From the NCBI GenBank assembly GCA_030629485.1, contig DAOVOW010000191.1, positions 1 through 5,002 of the forward strand: DNA of 5,002 bases. Direction: 5' to 3'. The position numbers and the translations under genes are program-made. The notes below the pieces were generated by a model that saw only the letters and a program-made list of their open reading frames with translations, did not search any database and had not been told where the DNA came from. This document shows, piece after piece, positions 4,749 through 5,002 of this stretch. Source of the DNA: a bacterium (GTDB taxonomy: Bacteria > Zixibacteria > MSB-5A5 > GN15 > FEB-12). The first letter of the stretch is position 1, and each line of letters begins with the position of its first letter.

Positions 4749-5002
4749 GTGGTATCTCCTCTGAGATTGTGGATCATAAAGCTGATGGTCGTCGTGCTGC
4801 TGTTCTCGGCTGGCGGCGGCTGTGTCTATTATAACACTTTCTACAACGCCAAGAAGTCGTTTAACGAAGCCGAAAAATCGCGCAACAAATCCAAGGGGAA
4901 AGGCCGCGGTAATGTCGGCAGTTATCGCAAGGCCATTGAGAAATCGCTCAAAGTTATCGAAGACTACCCCAATTCCAAGTATTATGACGATGCCCTGTAC
5001 GT
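4749..5002 (+). CDS. TPR-type outer-membrane lipoprotein, BamD-like, N-terminal fragment
   Basis: The first 84 codons lie in the window and the gene continues past the right edge. From GTG 4749, a signal peptide with Arg6 and Lys11 leads into a hydrophobic run (LMVVVLLFSA) and a lipobox-like GGGC with Cys25 as the lipidation site; the Gly at -3 is atypical. YYNTFYNAKKSFNEAEKSRN (27-46) follows, then a Lys/Gly/Ser-rich spacer and a helix-turn-helix with YRKAIEKSLKVIEDYPNSKY (59-78). The latter is a typical TPR half-repeat ending in the YPNSKY turn of BamD/YfiO-like proteins. BamD helps insert beta-barrel proteins into the outer membrane, but many other TPR lipoproteins share this form. An in-frame TGA at 4740-4742 bars a longer start. 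ATG 4785 would leave only 12 residues before Cys, so GTG with AAGGA 14 nt upstream is preferred. Confidence 0.7.
   Translation, partial: MVSPLRLWIIKLMVVVLLFSAGGGCVYYNTFYNAKKSFNEAEKSRNKSKGKGRGNVGSYRKAIEKSLKVIEDYPNSKYYDDALY

Noticed and set aside
4739..4767. Promoter with perfect TTGACA (4739-4744) for the lipoprotein gene
   Set aside because: No acceptable -10 box lies 16-18 bp downstream (best TGAGAT), and its transcript would begin inside the coding region from the preferred GTG start.

Overview
The window looks like a chromosomal stretch from a Gram-negative, moderately GC-rich bacterium. A signal peptide plus lipobox-like cysteine on a TPR protein at the right edge points to an outer membrane. 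That protein's N-terminus (Cys-x-Tyr-Tyr-Asn-Thr-Phe-Tyr-Asn-Ala-Lys-Lys) resembles TPR lipoproteins I associate with the FCB group (Zixibacteria, Calditrichota, Ignavibacteria relatives), and the intergenic repeats look like those I have seen in uncultured members of such groups. This placement is a recollection and not a proof.

Layout, left to right. (1) 2-187, + strand: the last 61 codons of an MltG/YceG-type endolytic transglycosylase. (2) 195-3561, - strand: a three-gene operon read right to left. It has a PAS-containing histidine-kinase-like protein (3561-2152), an NtrC-type receiver/AAA+/Fis protein whose start overlaps the kinase stop by ATGA (2155-752), and a small GAF-domain protein 20 bp further on (731-195). 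The operon converges on mltG with only 7 bp between stop codons. (3) 3562-3938: a 377-bp intergenic region with two small inverted repeats near the operon start, a MITE/REP-like palindromic element, a second stem-loop repeat, and a palindrome cluster just before the next gene. (4) 3939-4688, + strand: a sirtuin with the class III (desuccinylase/demalonylase) pocket residues and zinc cysteines, possibly translated from a leaderless mRNA. (5) 4749-5002, + strand: the start of a TPR lipoprotein of BamD type.

The main point of interest is the minus-strand operon. It has the layout of a two-component system, but its core catalytic motifs are largely replaced while the reading frames stay intact. 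The receiver domain lacks the phospho-acceptor Asp, the second acidic-pair residue and the conserved Lys. The AAA+ domain lacks the sigma54-contacting GAFTGA loop, and the Walker B Glu and its partner switch Asn are changed to Asn and Asp. The kinase keeps an H-box-like His but has no recognisable N-, G1 or G2 box. The Fis-type DNA-binding domain is well preserved. I infer a DNA-binding regulator that works without normal phosphotransfer, ATP-driven remodelling or sigma54, perhaps controlled by protein contact with the kinase-like and GAF partners. Two adjacent inverted repeats of identical 6-3-6 geometry upstream of the operon are candidate operators. None of this could be tested against databases here.
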